From NCBI GenBank assembly GCA_963706905.1, contig CAVPNY010000012.1:186001-250000 (forward strand): 64,000 bases of DNA. Reading direction: 5' to 3'. This DNA is from CAVPNY01 sp963706905. GTDB lineage: Bacteria > Chloroflexota > Anaerolineae > Anaerolineales > UBA4823. Positions 24,698 through 34,680 of this stretch are shown piece by piece (the first letter of the stretch is position 1; every line of letters begins with the position of its first letter). The position numbers were made by a program, and so were the translations under genes. The notes below the pieces were generated by a model. That model saw only the letters and a program-made list of their open reading frames with translations, did not search any database and had not been told where the DNA came from.

Positions 24698-26600
24698 ATG
24701 ATGCATGGTGGTTGGAGACCATTACTTACCGCTGAGGAGACAACGAAGAAGACCCAGATCGATCGGCAACTCCTTCGGCGAATTTACACCTATGCTCGCC
24801 CGTATTGGCTGGATGTCACACTAGTACTTGTGGCAATCATATTGGAATCCCTGCTTGGTCTAATTCCACCTCTTTTATATCGAAAATTGATTGATGATGT
24901 GCTTCCCGAACGATGATTTCCGTGGCTTGACGATCCTTGCGATTGGGATGGTATCCATCCCAATCGTGAGCGGTTTATTAGGCGTTGGAGAGCGTTATTT
25001 CAGCTCACGGGCGGGTGAGGGGATTATTTTTGACCTGCGACAGCAAATGTATGACCATTTACAACGCATGCCAATCCGCTTTTTTACGCGAACAAAATCC
25101 GGTGATATTATCTCTCGCCTGAATAATGATGTGGTCGGTGCTCAGAATGCGATCACCGGGACGATTCCGGATATCGTCACGAACATAGTTACATTAGTAT
25201 CCACCTTGATCGTGATGATCTCAATAGAATGGCGTTTGACATTATTATCTATCATTGTTTTACCGTTATTTCTGCTGCCAACCCGGCGAGTGGCGGTCAT
25301 CTTGCGAGATATTCGCCGGAAATCGATGGAATTCAATGCTGCTATGAGCAGTTTAATCAATGAGACACTTGGCATAAATGGCGCATTACTGGTTAAGACC
25401 TTCGGCCGGCAACGTTACGAATCGGAGCAATATCGCAAGGTTAATAAGGATGTACGCGATATCGGCATCCGGGGGGCACTGGTAGGTCGTTGGTTTTTCC
25501 TCGGGCTGAGCATCTCGGGCGCGATTGGAACTGCAATGGTTTATTGGGTTGGTGGATATATGGTGCTCCAGGACGCTCTGACGATCGGTACGATCGTCGC
25601 CTTTGCCGCATACCTGACGAGGCTTTATGGGCCGATCACCTCGCTATCGAATGTCCAGGTTGCCTTCATTTCGTCTATCGTGAGCTTCGAACGAGTCTTT
25701 GAATACCTGGATTTACCGATCGAGATCGCTGATAAACCGGATGCCATCACGCTGGAAACAGTAGCAGGAAAGATAAAATTCGACAATGTCTCGTTCAGCT
25801 ACCTGACTGAGACTTCATCTGAAGAAAATCCAAATGATGACGATGAAAACGGCCTCCCCGATAGTGAACCAGATGACCTGCCCGGTAAGATCAAGAGCCG
25901 TTTTTGGGCATTGCAGAATCTTTCATTCGTGATAGAACCAGGCCAATTGATCGCGCTGGTGGGTCCATCCGGGGCTGGCAAAACGTCCGTCACATACATG
26001 CTGCCACGTCTTTATGATCCAACCGAGGGGGCAATTTACCTGGATGGCAAAGATTTACGAGATATAACCCTTAAATCGCTCTCACGCCAGATCGGCATGG
26101 TGACTCAAGAGACTTACCTTTTTCATGATACGGTACGCGCCAACTTATTGTACGCCCGGGCAGACGCCACCCAGGCTGAATTGGACTCAGCCTGCCAGGC
26201 TGCCAATATCTATGAATTTATCCAGGATTTGACTGACGGTTATGACACGATTGTCGGTGAGCGAGGTTACCGGCTTAGTGGTGGTGAAAAACAAAGACTG
26301 GCAATAGCCCGCGTGATCTTAAAAGACCCACGCATCCTGATCCTGGATGAGGCCACCTCCAGCCTCGACTCACAGAATGAGGCTCTCATCCAGGCAGCCC
26401 TGGCACCGCTCTTTGCCGGCCGAACCAGCCTGGTTATCGCTCACCGACTATCGACCATCCTGGCTGCGGATCGGATCCTGGTACTCGACCAGGGGCGGCT
26501 TGTAGAGCAAGGCACCCATTCCGAATTACTGGCACTGGATGGCCAATACGCCAGTCTCTATGAAACTCAGTTTAAGCACACACTTCCATTGACGACATAA
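24698..26600 (+). CDS. ABC transporter, fused permease-ATPase (frameshifted)
   Basis: ABC exporter half-transporter with an N-terminal six-helix domain and C-terminal ATPase. Walker A is GPSGAGKTS, the signature LSGGEKQRLAIARV and Walker B ILILDEATSSLD with the switch His in IAHRLS. An acidic insertion (NPNDDDENGLPDSEPDD) precedes the ATPase core. The reading frame breaks at 24904-24906: the first 72 residues end at a TGA (24914), the rest is in the +1 frame. Dropping one C of CCC restores LPNDDFRGL and about 633 residues. Start ATG 24698 follows AGGAG. Substrate unknown; lipids or drugs are typical for the family. Confidence 0.85.
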
Positions 26601-26624
26601 CACCTGCTAAGCGTTGGATTACCA

Positions 26625-27785
26625 TCAGATGGCTTTTGTCAGGATTGTTTCCATCTCACCTGCTGTGAGCACGATCGGGTTGCCCTTTGTGCTGCTGGCT
26701 GCGGCGGTCCTTTCGATCACCAGTGGGAAATCTTGCTCAGTCAAACCGTATTGGGAAAGCGGGGGGATCTCCAGCTGATTCCCAAGATTTTCCAGCCAGG
26801 CAACCCCATCCTGGGCAGTGGCCATCGGTTGGTTGGTCAAGATCCGAGCCAACTGGTCAAATCGGGTCAGTAAATCCTGGCTGGCGGCACGCGCCTGAAT
26901 GGCTGCCACATTCACTGACATCGCCGGCGGTAAAAGCCGGGCGCAGATGGCCCCGTGAGGCGCAGCCAGCATTCCACCTAATACGCTCGCAAAGCCATGT
27001 ACAACCCCCAATTTCGCATTAGCCAGGGATAATCCGCTCATCAAGCTGGCTACCGCCATGTCTGCCCTGGCTTCACCATCATCGCCATCGGCATAAACGC
27101 GCGGCAGAGCACGAACAACTCTTGCCATTCCTTCTTTGCACAGGGCATCGGTAATTGGATTCGCCTTGTTAGAAACGAACGGCTCGATTAATTGAGTCAA
27201 TGCATCCATGCCGGTACTGGCAGTGACACTTCTTGGCACAGAATGAGTTAAAACAGGATCGATAATGGCTACTTTCGCCAGCATGTACGGGCTGCGCAGG
27301 CTGACCTTCACGCCATGCTCTGGCGAGCCGATTACTGCATTCCGAGTTACTTCAGCACCGGTACCGGCTGTAGTTGGGATGGTGATCAAAGGCACACCCG
27401 ACTTCGATAGCGTTTTCCCTTTGCCAATCACCTCCAGATAATCGTAAATGTCTCCTTCATTCGTCATCAATACAGAGATGGCTTTTGCTGTATCGAGGAC
27501 GCTGCCCCCACCAATTGCCACCACCACCTTGCACTTGTTCTCTTTTCCCAGGTCTAACCCGCGTTGAACAATTTCCACTGTCGGCTCTTGATCGACCGGG
27601 TAAAAGTGGATCTTCAGATCACTTGCAAGGATGGCATCGATTAACGGCTTGATATGCTCATTGGACTCCCATGAAACCAGCAGTAGAGTATCGCCGAATT
27701 CTTTTGCCAATCTCCCTGCTTCCAGCGCTTTGCCATCACCAACCAAGATTCGAGATGGGGTATTAAATTCAAAATTCATCGTCAT
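26625..27785 (-). CDS. Iron-containing alcohol dehydrogenase
   Basis: A 386-residue group III alcohol dehydrogenase. The NAD site is AIGGGSVLDTAKAIS, and the metal ligands are visible as D in STGMDALTQLIE, and the histidines in GVVHGFAS and AAPHGAICA. PTTAGTGAEVTRNAVI is the usual family signature. These enzymes interconvert alcohols and aldehydes, often in fermentation. ATG 27785 has GAGGAGG nearby; an upstream start at 27809 is less likely. The substrate cannot be told. It is convergent with the ABC exporter. Confidence 0.9.
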   Translation of the reverse strand: MTMNFEFNTPSRILVGDGKALEAGRLAKEFGDTLLLVSWESNEHIKPLIDAILASDLKIHFYPVDQEPTVEIVQRGLDLGKENKCKVVVAIGGGSVLDTAKAISVLMTNEGDIYDYLEVIGKGKTLSKSGVPLITIPTTAGTGAEVTRNAVIGSPEHGVKVSLRSPYMLAKVAIIDPVLTHSVPRSVTASTGMDALTQLIEPFVSNKANPITDALCKEGMARVVRALPRVYADGDDGEARADMAVASLMSGLSLANAKLGVVHGFASVLGGMLAAPHGAICARLLPPAMSVNVAAIQARAASQDLLTRFDQLARILTNQPMATAQDGVAWLENLGNQLEIPPLSQYGLTEQDFPLVIERTAAASSTKGNPIVLTAGEMETILTKAI

Positions 27786-27811
27786 ATAGCCTCCTCGATC
27801 TTTGAACACGC

Positions 27812-29350
27812 TTATGGATTGTTGAACTGGTAGATCTGGTAATTTGCATCATGAAAGATTTCCTGGGTACCTGGACAATCAAATGTCCGCTCGTTATTTT
27901 CAAGCAGAACTCGAGTTACCCCTTCCTGGCTAAGTGTCCCCAACAACTGACAATTGAATTCATCATCCTCATAGAATTCTGTAGCCAATTGAATCCGGCG
28001 GCGCCATTCCAGGACTTCATCATTCAAATAGGGGATCGCTTTAAAATCCACATAAATCGCAGCGCCTGCTTCCAACCTGAAGTCTTGCAGCTTGATTGGA
28101 ACCAGATAAATATCGCCTTCACTTTGCGTATCCCGAACAAACTGATACATTGCTTGCTCAATAACCCGATCCTTTTCGACATATTCGATGCCAAATCGCA
28201 GCAGGCCGGCGAATGCCATCAATCCCAATGCCAGGCTACATAAGATTGTGATCAATTTTGAATTCTTCTCCAAGAAGGGGGTATTTCGCCTCGAAATTTC
28301 TTGAACCAGAACTGCAAGAATAATTACCACAGACAGAGGCACCAGAATTACAGAGATTCTCCATGGAAATATGAGGGCCAGGGAGTTGCTACCAGTAATC
28401 ATCTGAAGAATAGTTAGCCCAAGGGCAATTATTGTGCTGATTATTAACACAGGAAATAACCTTGTTTTGCGCACCAGCCACAAAGATGCGAATATCAAAC
28501 TCAATTGCACCAGTGTTGTGAAATCGAACCATTGAGCGACAATTGCATGGTGCGGGATGCGAAACTGGACAAGGATCGCCTGGGCTTCCTGAGCAGCTTG
28601 ATTGGATAACGCAAATGACCGGATGACATAGATTAATACCGGCGACACAAGGATGAGGGCGGTAAATCCAACATAGGCGGCTTTCCGAATATCTCGATCC
28701 AGCAGGATGATCGTACCGATATAGGCGCCGACCAGGATGCCAGCACTGAGCAGATAAGTGGGATGGAAATAAATCGCGACGACCGCAGCAAACAAAGCCA
28801 GGAGCAGTCTATCTTTCAGAAAATGATAGAGGGATAAAACCAGCAACACTCCAAAAGTACTGGGTTGAAAAACTACCCCCAACACACGTTGACCCGCAAC
28901 CCCACCTTCAAATACAAATGTCCATTCTTCGCCAATCCCCCTTGCAAGTAGAAAACGGAGCGCCGCGGAATGAACCGCGATGATCGCGGTCACAAAGATA
29001 ACAAGCGCTACATGTCCCTGCAGGTTAAAAAGGGTCCTGGCTATCCCGATGATACTTAAGAGATAGATCCCCATCAGGATAATATAATATGCATAGACAA
29101 TAAGCTCACTCAATGGAATCTGGTTGGTGATCCGAATCAATTGGCTGAATACCGGCGTAGGATCAAGCGTGTTTGCCAGCCAATCTTGATTGAGATTTCC
29201 AAATCCGGCAGCCGCCATGCCATGCAAGAAATACTGGTTCTGATTGGAAGTATAGAGCGGCGATTGGGCATAAATGATCCCAAACAGCAGCGCCAACCCG
29301 ATCATCGCAAATATCCGTCTCAAAACCGGTTTGTGTTTGTCTGAATGCAT
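27812..29350 (-). CDS. Large polytopic membrane protein (GT-C-like?)
   Basis: A 512-residue protein with about 10-12 hydrophobic segments and an extracellular-type C-terminal domain (from about residue 400) ending ATYQIYQFNNP-like. The N-terminal loop contains YFLHGMAAAGFGNLNQDWLA followed by TLDPTPVFSQL, a pattern I associate with DUF6798-type proteins; the overall plan (first loop with acidic residues, many helices, C-terminal soluble domain) resembles GT-C glycosyltransferases. The assignment is tentative. It is probably cotranscribed with the alcohol dehydrogenase (27-base gap), though a functional link is not obvious, and is divergent from a glycosyltransferase. Confidence 0.5.
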   Translation of the reverse strand: MHSDKHKPVLRRIFAMIGLALLFGIIYAQSPLYTSNQNQYFLHGMAAAGFGNLNQDWLANTLDPTPVFSQLIRITNQIPLSELIVYAYYIILMGIYLLSIIGIARTLFNLQGHVALVIFVTAIIAVHSAALRFLLARGIGEEWTFVFEGGVAGQRVLGVVFQPSTFGVLLVLSLYHFLKDRLLLALFAAVVAIYFHPTYLLSAGILVGAYIGTIILLDRDIRKAAYVGFTALILVSPVLIYVIRSFALSNQAAQEAQAILVQFRIPHHAIVAQWFDFTTLVQLSLIFASLWLVRKTRLFPVLIISTIIALGLTILQMITGSNSLALIFPWRISVILVPLSVVIILAVLVQEISRRNTPFLEKNSKLITILCSLALGLMAFAGLLRFGIEYVEKDRVIEQAMYQFVRDTQSEGDIYLVPIKLQDFRLEAGAAIYVDFKAIPYLNDEVLEWRRRIQLATEFYEDDEFNCQLLGTLSQEGVTRVLLENNERTFDCPGTQEIFHDANYQIYQFNNP

Positions 29351-29401
29351 GCCAACTCTTTAGCAAAAAGATAATCGTTTTATCTTGGATTGAAACCCTG
29401 A

Positions 29402-29410
29402 TGTTATAAT
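29402..29410 (+). promoter_or_regulatory. Extended -10 promoter of glycosyltransferase gene
   Basis: TGTTATAAT, a perfect TATAAT with an extended TG. The predicted start near 29417 is only about 8 bases before the ATG at 29425, so the message would be almost leaderless. Confidence 0.5.
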
Positions 29411-29424
29411 CTTAAAACTCCTTC

Positions 29425-31116
29425 ATGACAAACCGAATCGCCTTTGTTACTTACGAAACCCCATTTGCACCTTGCGGTGGTGTTACTGCAGTAATGAACT
29501 ATCTACCTGAAATGGTAGAGAGCGTATCCGGTTGCCCGACAACAATCATCACCCCATACCATTTTAAAATTTCAAAAACTACATCATTGGCCCGTTCACT
29601 GACCAAGATCGCCGAGGTCCAGGTTCTTTATCGTTCCAATCCAATAAAAGTTGAAATCCTGGAATATGTCGACCGAATTCAATGGGTCTTTTTGAAAGCT
29701 TTAGATAAACCTCCCAAGGAAACACCTTTTTTTGCGGGCGAACGCCATCCTTACGATGTATCTAAAGATAAAACCAGGCTTGCTTTGCTCCTGGCGAGAG
29801 ATGCCTTGTTTTTTGGCGTTGCAGCCTCATCTGCTCTGTCTCACCTGGATGCTGATGCATCCTGGACAATTCTAATGCAAGATTGGGAGGCCGCGTCGAC
29901 AGTCCTGGTTTCACAGGGAATAAAGTCAGCCTCCCCGCGCACATTCTTCTTAACCCTCCACAACAGCTATGACAACGGATTGACAGGGAATAACCTGAAG
30001 CGATTCGGGATCGATCCGAGAACCTGCCCAGGTGAAACCGTGCTGAACCGAGCCTTGCCCCTGGCGAGGAATCCAATATTCACCGTATCTGGCCAATTCG
30101 CGCTTGATATGACTGAAGAAGTATTTCAATCTCGGGTGCTGGCTCCCCACCTGGTAGAGCATCTCAAATCTCGCCTGCTTGGCATTAATAATGGCGCATT
30201 CACCAAGCTGGCCGTTGACCAGGAAATTATCCATGAAGCCAAAGGTGGAAATTTTGGGCCGCTGAGTACCTGGAAGCAAGAAAGGAAACAGGCCGCAATC
30301 GCAGCTTTGACTGCTTTTCACCCGGATGAAGAACGACAATTATGGGGAAACAGCTCAAAATTCTGCAGCCAAGACGCAGCCTGGTTTATTTTTGCCGGCC
30401 GGGACGACCCTCGGCAGAAAGGTTTCGACGTGGCTTGCAGTGCAGTGACCAGCTTTCTGGAAAAGGGCAACCGGGCAGGCTTCCTGTTCTTTCCCATACC
30501 AGGTGATGAGGGCGTAACTGGTCTAAGTTTTCTCAGAATACTTGCGTCTCAGTATCCAGAGAATGTCCTGGTCATTCCTGCCATTTTCAAAGAAGGGTTT
30601 TTAGCCGCGTTACAGGGTTCAGCTTTTGGGGTGATGCCATCGTTTTATGAACCCTTTGGGATGGCAAATGAATTTTATCTAAACGGTTGTCTGGCGATCG
30701 GTCGAGCAACAGGGGGGATCATCCAACAAATTGTACCGCTGCGCTCCATCCCTTCTTTCAGTAAACCTGCCCAACGAAAGGCAAATACCTGGCACGCCAG
30801 TATAAACCCTCCGACTGGGTTACTATATCGTGAAGCGGATCGATTTTCATCAAATGAAGCAGATTGGATGGCAATCAACGCCACAGATTACCGCATTGAT
30901 GGGAGTTATCCAGACCGAGTCGAGCAACGGGAAAGAATCCCGCTATTCACGGCGATGGCAAAAGCATTAGAAAGTTGCATCACAGATGCCGTTGTTCTGT
31001 ATCAATCCCAACCCCACCAATACTACCAGATGCTGGCGAACGGAGTTGAATTTATCGTGAACCATTTTTCCTGGGAAAAAACTGCGCGGGATTACTACCA
31101 GTATCTAGATCATTGA
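29425..31116 (+). CDS. Starch/glycogen-synthase-like glycosyltransferase
   Basis: A 563-residue GT-B glycosyltransferase resembling GT5 (glycogen synthase) and GT4 enzymes. Seen are an N-terminal glycine loop CGGVTAVMNYLPEM, TLHNSYDNGLTGNNL like the LTIHNLAYQG region of GT5, FAGRDDPRQKGFDVA in the second domain, and the donor-site motif PSFYEPFGMANEFYLNG with two glutamates seven residues apart. It is longer than most GT4 enzymes. Probable role: transfer from a nucleotide sugar to a glucan or other glycan in the cytoplasm. No ribosome site precedes the ATG, in keeping with a near-leaderless message. Confidence 0.75.
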   Translation: MTNRIAFVTYETPFAPCGGVTAVMNYLPEMVESVSGCPTTIITPYHFKISKTTSLARSLTKIAEVQVLYRSNPIKVEILEYVDRIQWVFLKALDKPPKETPFFAGERHPYDVSKDKTRLALLLARDALFFGVAASSALSHLDADASWTILMQDWEAASTVLVSQGIKSASPRTFFLTLHNSYDNGLTGNNLKRFGIDPRTCPGETVLNRALPLARNPIFTVSGQFALDMTEEVFQSRVLAPHLVEHLKSRLLGINNGAFTKLAVDQEIIHEAKGGNFGPLSTWKQERKQAAIAALTAFHPDEERQLWGNSSKFCSQDAAWFIFAGRDDPRQKGFDVACSAVTSFLEKGNRAGFLFFPIPGDEGVTGLSFLRILASQYPENVLVIPAIFKEGFLAALQGSAFGVMPSFYEPFGMANEFYLNGCLAIGRATGGIIQQIVPLRSIPSFSKPAQRKANTWHASINPPTGLLYREADRFSSNEADWMAINATDYRIDGSYPDRVEQRERIPLFTAMAKALESCITDAVVLYQSQPHQYYQMLANGVEFIVNHFSWEKTARDYYQYLDH

Positions 31117-31188
31117 TAATTAGCGATTCAAAATTGCGCAGGCGAAGCCGGAGACTGCTTTTTGTTTTAGATGATTCGATCTGCACCG

Positions 31189-31197
31189 TGATATACT
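31189..31197 (+). promoter_or_regulatory. Extended -10 promoter of aldo/keto reductase gene
   Basis: TGATATACT, extended -10 type, 32 bases before the ATG at 31229. The ribosome site AAAGGAG lies between. Confidence 0.45.
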
Positions 31198-31228
31198 TTT
31201 TCTGATATCGACAAAAAAGGAGCATCCA

Positions 31229-32200
31229 ATGGAGTATAAAAGCCTGGGTCGGACTGGATTAAAAGTCAGCCGGTTATGTCTGGGGACGATGAATTTTGGG
31301 CCGCTGGCCGATGAAGCGACCAGCTTTAATATTATGGATCGCGCCTTGGAGCTTGGCCTGAATTTCTTCGATACAGCCAACGTTTATGGCTGGAAAATCG
31401 GAGAAGGCATTACAGAACAGATCATCGGTCGCTGGTTTGCTCAAGGCGCTGGACGACGAGAAAGCGTGGTTTTGGCAACCAAGGTGTTTGGAAAAATGGG
31501 CGAGGATCCGAACTCTCGCCGGCTTTCCGCTTACCATATTCGCAAAGCTTGCGAAGACAGCCTGCGGCGTTTACAGACCGACCACATCGATCTTTACCAG
31601 ATGCACCATGTCGATCGTGAGACACCCTGGGATGAAATCTGGCAGGCCATGGAGCAATTGGTCGCCCAGGGAAAAGTTCTCTACGTCGGGAGCAGCAATT
31701 TTGCGGGATGGCATATCGTTCATGCCCAAACGGCCGCTAAAGAACGTCATTTTATGGGTTTGGTGAGTGAACAAAGTATTTATAATCTGAAGGACCGGAT
31801 GGTCGAGCTCGAGGTGATCCCAGCCTGCCGTGCGTATGGGATTGGATTGATACCTTACAGCCCATTGGGAGGTGGTTTGTTAGGTGGAGTTCTGGAGAAA
31901 GAATCAGAAGGCCGACGCGCCTCCGAACGCATCCAGAAAGAAGTTGAAAAACATCGCTCGCAGCTAGGCACATACGAATCATTCTGTCATGAATTAGCAG
32001 AAGATCCAGCGAACGTTGCCCTGGCCTGGCTGCTTCATAATCCCGTCATCACTGCACCGATCATTGGCCCGCGCACCCCTCAACAACTCGACAGCAGCCT
32101 GCGGAGCCTCGAAATCGTTTTATCTGATGAACATTTGGTGAAATTAAACGATATCTGGCCCGGTCCAGGTGGAGAAGCGCCAGAAGCGTATGCCTGGTAA
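31229..32200 (+). CDS. Aldo/keto reductase
   Basis: A 323-residue (alpha/beta)8-barrel NADPH-dependent oxidoreductase. The catalytic tetrad is readable: D and Y in FFDTANVYG, K in VLATKVFG, and H in DLYQMHHVD. The NADPH-binding C-terminal IGPRTPQQLDSSL is typical. It resembles the general stress/YhdN-type subgroup (SRLCLGTMNFGPL). It reduces aldehydes or ketones; the substrate is unknown. AAAGGAG precedes the ATG. The stop overlaps the next start by one base (TAATG). Confidence 0.92.
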   Translation: MEYKSLGRTGLKVSRLCLGTMNFGPLADEATSFNIMDRALELGLNFFDTANVYGWKIGEGITEQIIGRWFAQGAGRRESVVLATKVFGKMGEDPNSRRLSAYHIRKACEDSLRRLQTDHIDLYQMHHVDRETPWDEIWQAMEQLVAQGKVLYVGSSNFAGWHIVHAQTAAKERHFMGLVSEQSIYNLKDRMVELEVIPACRAYGIGLIPYSPLGGGLLGGVLEKESEGRRASERIQKEVEKHRSQLGTYESFCHELAEDPANVALAWLLHNPVITAPIIGPRTPQQLDSSLRSLEIVLSDEHLVKLNDIWPGPGGEAPEAYAW

Positions 32201-32625
32201 TGTGGAAAAAAAAGACTAATTATCTGGTTGTAGCGACCCTGGCAGCGCTACTGATGGCGCTGCTGGTCGGATCTCTGACATTATCAACTGTCTTAGCTGG
32301 GGATGAGCGGATCCCCTATCAAGTGACCCTGCTGGTTGAGACAGACTTCTTTACACCTACTCTAGGCACGTTCCCGACCAATACCGTAACACCGACTCCC
32401 GAACCGACGAACGCGCTTAATTTACCGATAGTGCAACAGGAAGCTCCCCTTTTAACCGGGACGCCACCGGGGCAATTCCCGCTTCCCTCACAAACCATGA
32501 TCCCAATTCCGCCTCAACCACCTGAGGTGAATGCCCCCATTGTGTTCGGAGCTATCGTGATCGTGTCGATTATCATCTTGGCCTGGTTTTTTATCGGTAG
32601 ACATCCATTCAATAAAGGAAATTGA
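32200..32625 (+). CDS. Small membrane protein with two TM segments
   Basis: A 141-residue protein of unknown function. A hydrophobic N-terminal segment (YLVVATLAALLMALLVGSLTL) is followed by a Thr/Pro-rich linker (TVTPTPEPTN) and a C-terminal helix (IVFGAIVIVSIIILAWFFIG). The middle would lie outside the cell. Such TP-rich linkers are common in Chloroflexota envelope proteins. It overlaps the aldo/keto reductase stop by one base and precedes the two-component genes by 103 bases. Confidence 0.6.
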   Translation: MWKKKTNYLVVATLAALLMALLVGSLTLSTVLAGDERIPYQVTLLVETDFFTPTLGTFPTNTVTPTPEPTNALNLPIVQQEAPLLTGTPPGQFPLPSQTMIPIPPQPPEVNAPIVFGAIVIVSIIILAWFFIGRHPFNKGN

Positions 32626-32728
32626 GAGACTTTTCTTAAGGGGGAAGTTATATACACCAGTCTGGGTAAGAATTTCGTAATATCCTGCATTTATACTTAA
32701 TGAACTATTGATATCCAAGGCAATTAAG

Positions 32729-33421
32729 ATGGGTGAAACGAGAATATTAATCGTAGAAGACGAGCCCAGTATCGCTGAGATCGTGGAACTATACCTGAAG
32801 AGAGCAGGATACATCCCAATCATCGCGAGAGATGGCGAGAGCGCACAAGAGTGGATGGAAATACAATTACCGGATCTGGTCATTTTAGATTTGATGCTGC
32901 CGAAGATCGATGGATATTCCCTGGCCCGCTGGCTTCGTAACCGTAGTGATGTTCCGATTATCATGTTGACTGCTCGGCGTGACGAGCTCGATCGGATTGC
33001 TGGGCTTGAGATGGGCGCCGACGATTATGTATTAAAGCCTTTCAGTCCTCAGGAATTGGTCAGTCGTGTCCGAGCAGTATTACGAAGATCTCAATCTCAG
33101 GTAAGTAACACTCTCCATAAGCCATTGGAATACCCAGGGCTGAGAATTGACCCACAAACCCGCCAGGTTCTAATTCAGGGTGTCGAAGTAGGATTGACCG
33201 TCAAGGAATTCGACTTGCTTTGGCTTTTCTGCCAACACCCTCGCCAGGTATTTAACCGGGATCAATTGCTGGATCGGGTGTGGGGTATCTCTGATTATTT
33301 TGACCCCAGCACAGTTACAGTGCACATCCGCCGTTTGAGAGAAAAGATCGAGAATGACCCATCTGATCCCAAACATATCATCACGGTGTGGGGAGTAGGG
33401 TATAAATTTGAGCCTGCCTGA
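32729..33421 (+). CDS. OmpR-family response regulator
   Basis: A 230-residue DNA-binding response regulator. Receiver domain: acidic pocket VEDEPS near residue 9, phospho-acceptor Asp in VILDLMLPKIDG near 53, and KPFSPQELVSRVRAVLRR at its end. The C-terminal winged helix has the OmpR/PhoB end STVTVHIRRLREKIENDPSDP. ATG 32729 begins the family sequence; the in-frame start at 32708 would add seven atypical residues. It overlaps the kinase gene by 14 bases. Confidence 0.93.
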   Translation: MGETRILIVEDEPSIAEIVELYLKRAGYIPIIARDGESAQEWMEIQLPDLVILDLMLPKIDGYSLARWLRNRSDVPIIMLTARRDELDRIAGLEMGADDYVLKPFSPQELVSRVRAVLRRSQSQVSNTLHKPLEYPGLRIDPQTRQVLIQGVEVGLTVKEFDLLWLFCQHPRQVFNRDQLLDRVWGISDYFDPSTVTVHIRRLREKIENDPSDPKHIITVWGVGYKFEPA

Positions 33422-34679
33422 AACCCCGAAAGATCCTGAAGGACGGTCAGGGCAGACCGTCCGCTTTTTAATCGGCATCGTTTTGATTTTAGCCGCCTCG
33501 CTGGTGGTTTTCTACTTTGCCTTACATCCTCCTCTGCAAGACATTGGATTGATGGCAGTATTTCTCTCAGTGACAACGATCATCTCAGGCGGAGCAGGAT
33601 ACGCCGCCTACCGCCTGGGATGGATTAACAGAACGCCAACCATCCGTCTGGCAATCCTGGGCGGTTATGCACTCGCAAGCCTGCTCACATTTTTTAACGT
33701 CTGGCTGACGGCGCGACTTATGTTTTCGGACCAGCACGATTTAATCCTAGGCACAGTACTGCTTCTTTTTGCGGGTGGGATCGCAATGGCGCTGGGTTAT
33801 ATTCTTTCCTCCGCACTGACAGAGCGCGTGCGCCAGGTAGAAAGAGCAGCCAATCTGCTCGCCGGGGGGAATCTTGAGATTCGGATACCCGTTGAAGGTC
33901 GGGATGAGATCGCCTCCCTGGCCCAATCTTTTAATAAAATGGCTGAGGAGCTGCAAGCGGCTGCACTCCAGCGGCAGCAATTAGATACGCTTCGTTCTGA
34001 TCTCATCGTCTGGATTGGGCATGATCTGCAAACCCCACTGACCTCGGTTTCAGCCATCCTGGAAGCCCTGGCAGACGGGGTGGTCGACGATCAGGAGATG
34101 GCGCAGCGATACTTCTCTACTGCAAAGAAAGACTTGAGAGCATTGTCTCTATTGATTGATGACCTCTTCCAGATGGCTCAGCTCGATGCTGGGGGATTGA
34201 AACTAAACCGGGAGATGATATCAATCTGGGACCTAATTTCGGACACACTGGAGAGTTTCGCCTCTCAAGCCAAGCAACGCCAAATCGAGTTGAGTGGAGA
34301 AGTCTCGAAAACTATCGAAATGGTTTACCTGGATGTACAACGGATCGGTCGGGTCCTAAACTACCTGATCGATAACGCCCTTCGCCACACACCTGCTGGC
34401 GGCAAAGTGACCGTGAAAGGGCAAAGGATAAATTCGGTCATTGAAATCGAAATCAGCGATACAGGTATAGGTATCTCTCCCGAAGATCTACCATACGTAT
34501 TCGACCGTTTCTATCGGGGTGAGAAATCTCGGAGCCGCGCCTCGGGAGGATCCGGCCTGGGTCTTGCCATCGCAAAAGGAATCATTGAAGCTCACGGGGG
34601 AGAGATAACCGTGATGAGCCAGCCAGGAAGAACCTCTTCTACCTTCCGATTACCCGTCTCAGCTCACAAATCACCCTGA
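33408..34679 (+). CDS. Sensor histidine kinase
   Basis: A 423-residue membrane kinase starting from a TTG inside the regulator gene. Four hydrophobic segments in the first 150 residues (such as VRFLIGIVLILAASLVVFYF and LILGTVLLLFAGGIAMALGY) lead to a HAMP domain, then the H box with His in WIGHDLQTPLTS, the N box NYLIDNALRHTP, and ATP-lid motifs DTGIGI and GSGLGLAIAKGI. With almost no periplasmic loop it probably senses a membrane-associated or intracellular signal. It ends one base before the convergent aminotransferase gene, with no room for a terminator. Confidence 0.92.
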   Translation: MSLPETPKDPEGRSGQTVRFLIGIVLILAASLVVFYFALHPPLQDIGLMAVFLSVTTIISGGAGYAAYRLGWINRTPTIRLAILGGYALASLLTFFNVWLTARLMFSDQHDLILGTVLLLFAGGIAMALGYILSSALTERVRQVERAANLLAGGNLEIRIPVEGRDEIASLAQSFNKMAEELQAAALQRQQLDTLRSDLIVWIGHDLQTPLTSVSAILEALADGVVDDQEMAQRYFSTAKKDLRALSLLIDDLFQMAQLDAGGLKLNREMISIWDLISDTLESFASQAKQRQIELSGEVSKTIEMVYLDVQRIGRVLNYLIDNALRHTPAGGKVTVKGQRINSVIEIEISDTGIGISPEDLPYVFDRFYRGEKSRSRASGGSGLGLAIAKGIIEAHGGEITVMSQPGRTSSTFRLPVSAHKSP

Positions 34680-34680
34680 C